Source: Fidelibacterota bacterium
GTDB lineage: Bacteria; Fidelibacterota; Marinisomatia; SCGC-AAA003-L08; D37C17
Reading direction: 5' to 3'
Length of the DNA: 18,719 nucleotides
NCBI GenBank assembly: GCA_002704685.1
Contig: PAHD01000015.1
Location: 12,184-30,902 of the forward strand
Below the pieces are notes generated by a model. The model saw only the letters and a program-made list of their open reading frames with translations. It searched no databases and had not been told where the DNA came from. This document shows, in pieces, positions 17,301 through 18,719 of the stretch (its first letter is position 1; each line of letters begins with the position of its first letter). The position numbers were made by a program, and so were the translations under genes.

Positions 17301-18719
17301 TTGTTCCAATGGCTGGATTGCTTTTGGTGATACAGATATGAGATCATTTAGAAATTATACATTACCAGGTCCTGGCGGACCACCTAAAATGGTAGCTGTA
17401 TTTTGGGATGATTTAATGACAACTGGAGGTGGAGATGTCATCACTTATTATGATCAGCTTAATGATTATTTTGTTGTTGAATGGTCTGATGTGAGAACTT
17501 TTTATAATAATTCATTAGAATCATTTCAAGTAATTCTATATAATACAGATTTGCAGACTGTAACTGGAGATGATGAAATGAAGTTACAGTACAAAGAATT
17601 TAATAATAATAGTGTTGGTGATTATCCTGTTGGTAATTATGATGGAGCTGTAATTCATGGTCAGTACTGTACTGTAGGTATTGAAAATCATTTATCAACT
17701 GATGGTTTGCAATATACCTTCAATAATACTTATCATCAGTCTTCAATGACATTATCAGATCAGACTGCTTTATTCATTACAACAGGGAATCCATACTTAT
17801 ATGCAACACCTAACCCAGTATTTAGCAGCGAAGAGTTTTATTTTAATTTACAATCTGATGATGAGTTTAACTTTGATTTAAATATTTCTAATCAGGGAGA
17901 AGAAGGTTCAATATTTATTTATGATGCTAAGTTATCATCAAATTATTCATCTGTAACTGAAATTGATAACTATGGTTATTCTTGGACCAAGTCTAGTGTT
18001 GATAATTTAGTTGATTACGAATGGATTGATATATCAGATAACAATACAGTTTTAGTAATGCCTGATAATGATTCTGGTTCTATTGCTAATATTAATTTTC
18101 CATTTCCTTTCTATGATAACACATATAGTTTTTGTGCTGTGATGGCAAATGGTTGGATATCATTTGGTGCAACAAGCGAAGCATGGAATAATCAATCTGT
18201 TTTTGACGAAGATTCACCAAGAGGCGCTATTTTTGCTTTCTGGGATGATTTAAATCCTGAAAATGAAGATAGCAACTCTGGACAAGGACAAATTAAGTAT
18301 CACTCAAATAATAATAGAACAGTTATTTGGTATGATAACGTTATACATTGGACAGGAGATGATAGAGTCTTTGACTTCCAAGTTGTTTTATATCCATCTG
18401 GAAAAATTAAAGTGAATTATCGTCAAATGATGGGAGATTCAGGGTCTGCTACAATCGGGATTATGGATTTAGATGGTAATTTTGGATTAGAATCAACATA
18501 TAATAGTGATGATTTTATGGAAAATAATATGTCTGTTTTATTTGACGTTGCACCTTCTTGGTTGAATATTAATTCAAACAGTATAGGGCAAGTTCCATTT
18601 AATCAAACAATAACTATTTCTTTAGAATTAGATTCTGAAGATTTAGTGAATGATACTTACAATTCTTTTTTAGTTATTGAGTCTAGTTCTTTAGATCAAA
18701 GTATGGTTATTCCTATTGA
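14389..18719 (+). CDS. Secreted C25 (gingipain-like) peptidase-family protein, 3' end off window
   Basis: The frame is open from TTG 14389 to the right edge: 1443 codons plus two bases, no stop. The start is set by AAGGGG five bases upstream and a signal peptide (MRFKLLLLSVLANLLVAS). Residues about 20-200 look like a C25 propeptide. Residues about 205-545 are the C25 core, with VCLVGDA (276-282), catalytic Cys452 in TCDTGSF, and GAIAAIGTAQPYTHT (479-493). The position of the catalytic His in gingipain (NYTGHG) reads NYRGFYG here, so Phe424 replaces it and activity is uncertain. After it come an Ig-like domain, two DGxLNPGE-type beta domains (near 675 and 790), and two copies of a larger 'SNGWIxFG...FWDD' domain. 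The C-terminal sorting signal, perhaps for type IX secretion, would lie beyond the window. Confidence 0.88.
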   Translation, partial: MRFKLLLLSVLANLLVASNFLVSNNSSDSNTNISFNLGEYSFEEKDGYKQILTTSKGKIERYGEPDLPQFSFNFAIENNKSYEIEYSVLEYEIHHDIMLYPSQKRNVTGQLVKNTDLYSSKSIYPSENIEYSIQSLRGYEMLGVSFIPFEYNLETKELKVYKSVSINIVETNEYRESTTISKGSTIFENMYKNMVINNHDFTDSRMIQNPSILYICGGDVATSNYNTFFKPLVEWRRQQGYQVEVVSVDDIGNSTTSIKNYISNAYYNSENPPEHVCLVGDATGSIDVNTYNASGSGGGWWGDSANGEGDYPYTLLEGNDLLSDIVIGRISVSNIGELFTVVNKIIGYEKNISGETDWLSRAALVGDPYDSGISTVITNEYIETLFDIHGGITDVRTQYSGNGFDSFMRDQMNDGVAYLNYRGFYGFSNFTQNDVDALSNGYKLPFLTTLTCDTGSFETDNSCIVESLLRAGSVASPKGAIAAIGTAQPYTHTAFNNIVNMGMFDGIFLHGAKTAGEALNYGRLALNEIYPQNPNDNVYLFATWNSLMGDSATQLWTSSPQQLTVNHNNEILSGSNNFQVEIVDVSGNPLSGVTVTLYKPGFTSPEMQLTSLSNQNGIADFSLGDYNQGNVFVTSRCQNCVPVETNVQISSNSPELSVLNNSIEVNVTQESNINSDGVLNPGESAEISFNIQNLSSESFIYSNFELMSLSDKIIITDGNLIENISPNNFQNGITEVGDFEITVLEDFSINNDPGLRLMVSTTGEFVWEFDIPINVVSGDILIETIIVNDDNNNGILNRGEDASILFQLSNTGLIDLENISASIDFSASILGISDYQITFPNAEIGQIVQSNELIDVSINQNLTNGLIVDLPITFQTDNGYQSEKNIEIQIGQVSVTDPLGPDNYGYYIYDQNDDYELAPTYDWIEIDPNYGGPGEELNNLNDNGDNGDDVVTVDLPFEFTFYGIDYERLSICSNGWIAFGDTDMRSFRNYTLPGPGGPPKMVAVFWDDLMTTGGGDVITYYDQLNDYFVVEWSDVRTFYNNSLESFQVILYNTDLQTVTGDDEMKLQYKEFNNNSVGDYPVGNYDGAVIHGQYCTVGIENHLSTDGLQYTFNNTYHQSSMTLSDQTALFITTGNPYLYATPNPVFSSEEFYFNLQSDDEFNFDLNISNQGEEGSIFIYDAKLSSNYSSVTEIDNYGYSWTKSSVDNLVDYEWIDISDNNTVLVMPDNDSGSIANINFPFPFYDNTYSFCAVMANGWISFGATSEAWNNQSVFDEDSPRGAIFAFWDDLNPENEDSNSGQGQIKYHSNNNRTVIWYDNVIHWTGDDRVFDFQVVLYPSGKIKVNYRQMMGDSGSATIGIMDLDGNFGLESTYNSDDFMENNMSVLFDVAPSWLNINSNSIGQVPFNQTITISLELDSEDLVNDTYNSFLVIESSSLDQSMVIPI
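17098..17784 (+). repeat. Protein-level repeat, copy A, in the C25 protein
   Basis: Copy A (residues about 904-1132) runs from YGYYIYDQ and YDWIEIDP through LPFEFTFYG (955-963), CSNGWIAFG (972-980) and VFWDDL (1004-1009) to CTVGIEN and a last strand. It matches copy B element by element at the amino-acid level, but the DNA has diverged. Confidence 0.75.
17971..18552 (+). repeat. Protein-level repeat, copy B, in the C25 protein
   Basis: Copy B (residues about 1195-1388) has YGYSWTKS, YEWIDIS, FPFPFYDN (1237-1244), MANGWISFG (1252-1260), AFWDDL (1283-1288) and ATIGIMD. It is about 35 residues shorter than copy A. The linker between the copies, ending near LNISNQGEEG, looks like a separate small beta strand pair. 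Confidence 0.75.

Overview
The window is strongly A+T-rich chromosomal DNA from a Gram-negative bacterium. An outer-membrane-type protein, a periplasmic HtrA protease, an RND exporter paired with a LolA-like protein, and large secreted proteins all point to two membranes. The secreted C25 (gingipain-type) protein, the HExxH protein with a C-terminal dockerin-like domain, and the very low GC suggest the marine Marinimicrobia/SAR406 group or a relative in the Fibrobacterota-Chlorobi-Bacteroidota range. Several genes have clear AAGGAG-type ribosome binding sites, which argues mildly against typical Bacteroidota. The taxonomic placement is inference. No tRNA, rRNA, CRISPR array, insertion sequence or phage gene was seen.

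Layout. Positions 1-228 hold the 3' end of a class I methyltransferase. At 291-830 is a small, Met-rich, predicted outer-membrane protein, followed by a strong hairpin terminator (848-880) that also serves the convergent htrA/degP-type protease (886-2223, minus). A short-chain dehydrogenase (2316-3191, plus) diverges from the protease. Next is a minus-strand operon, transcribed right to left: RND/MMPL exporter (7725-5410), LolA-like outer-membrane lipoprotein-sorting protein (5399-4635) and a MATE transporter (4642-3290). The three are nearly contiguous or overlapping.

Divergent from that operon are NADP-type glutamate dehydrogenase (7859-9196) and, with no spacer, a secreted HExxH putative metalloprotease carrying a two-repeat dockerin-like tail (9197-10651). 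The metalloprotease runs tail-to-tail into a two-gene minus-strand unit with a 4-base overlap of stop codons. That unit is a phosphoserine-phosphatase-like HAD enzyme (14281-13619) and an overlapping 993-residue receiver/receiver/PEP-pyruvate-binding protein (13629-10648). From 14389 to the right edge runs one continuous open frame of more than 1443 codons. It is a secreted C25 peptidase-like protein with many extracellular beta domains, and its C-terminus lies outside the window.

How the genes fit together. Most of the window concerns the cell envelope and the exterior: an outer-membrane protein, periplasmic quality control, lipid or lipoprotein export, and two secreted peptidase-like proteins. 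Coupling glutamate dehydrogenase to a secreted protease could fit growth on external peptides, but that is inference. The items most worth a second look are the C25 protein, which keeps the catalytic Cys but has Phe where the catalytic His is expected; the receiver-PPDK_N fusion, which lacks the phosphohistidine and PEP-binding parts of true PEP synthases; and the exporter/LolA-like/MATE operon. Four of the nine genes whose start lies in the window appear to begin with TTG.
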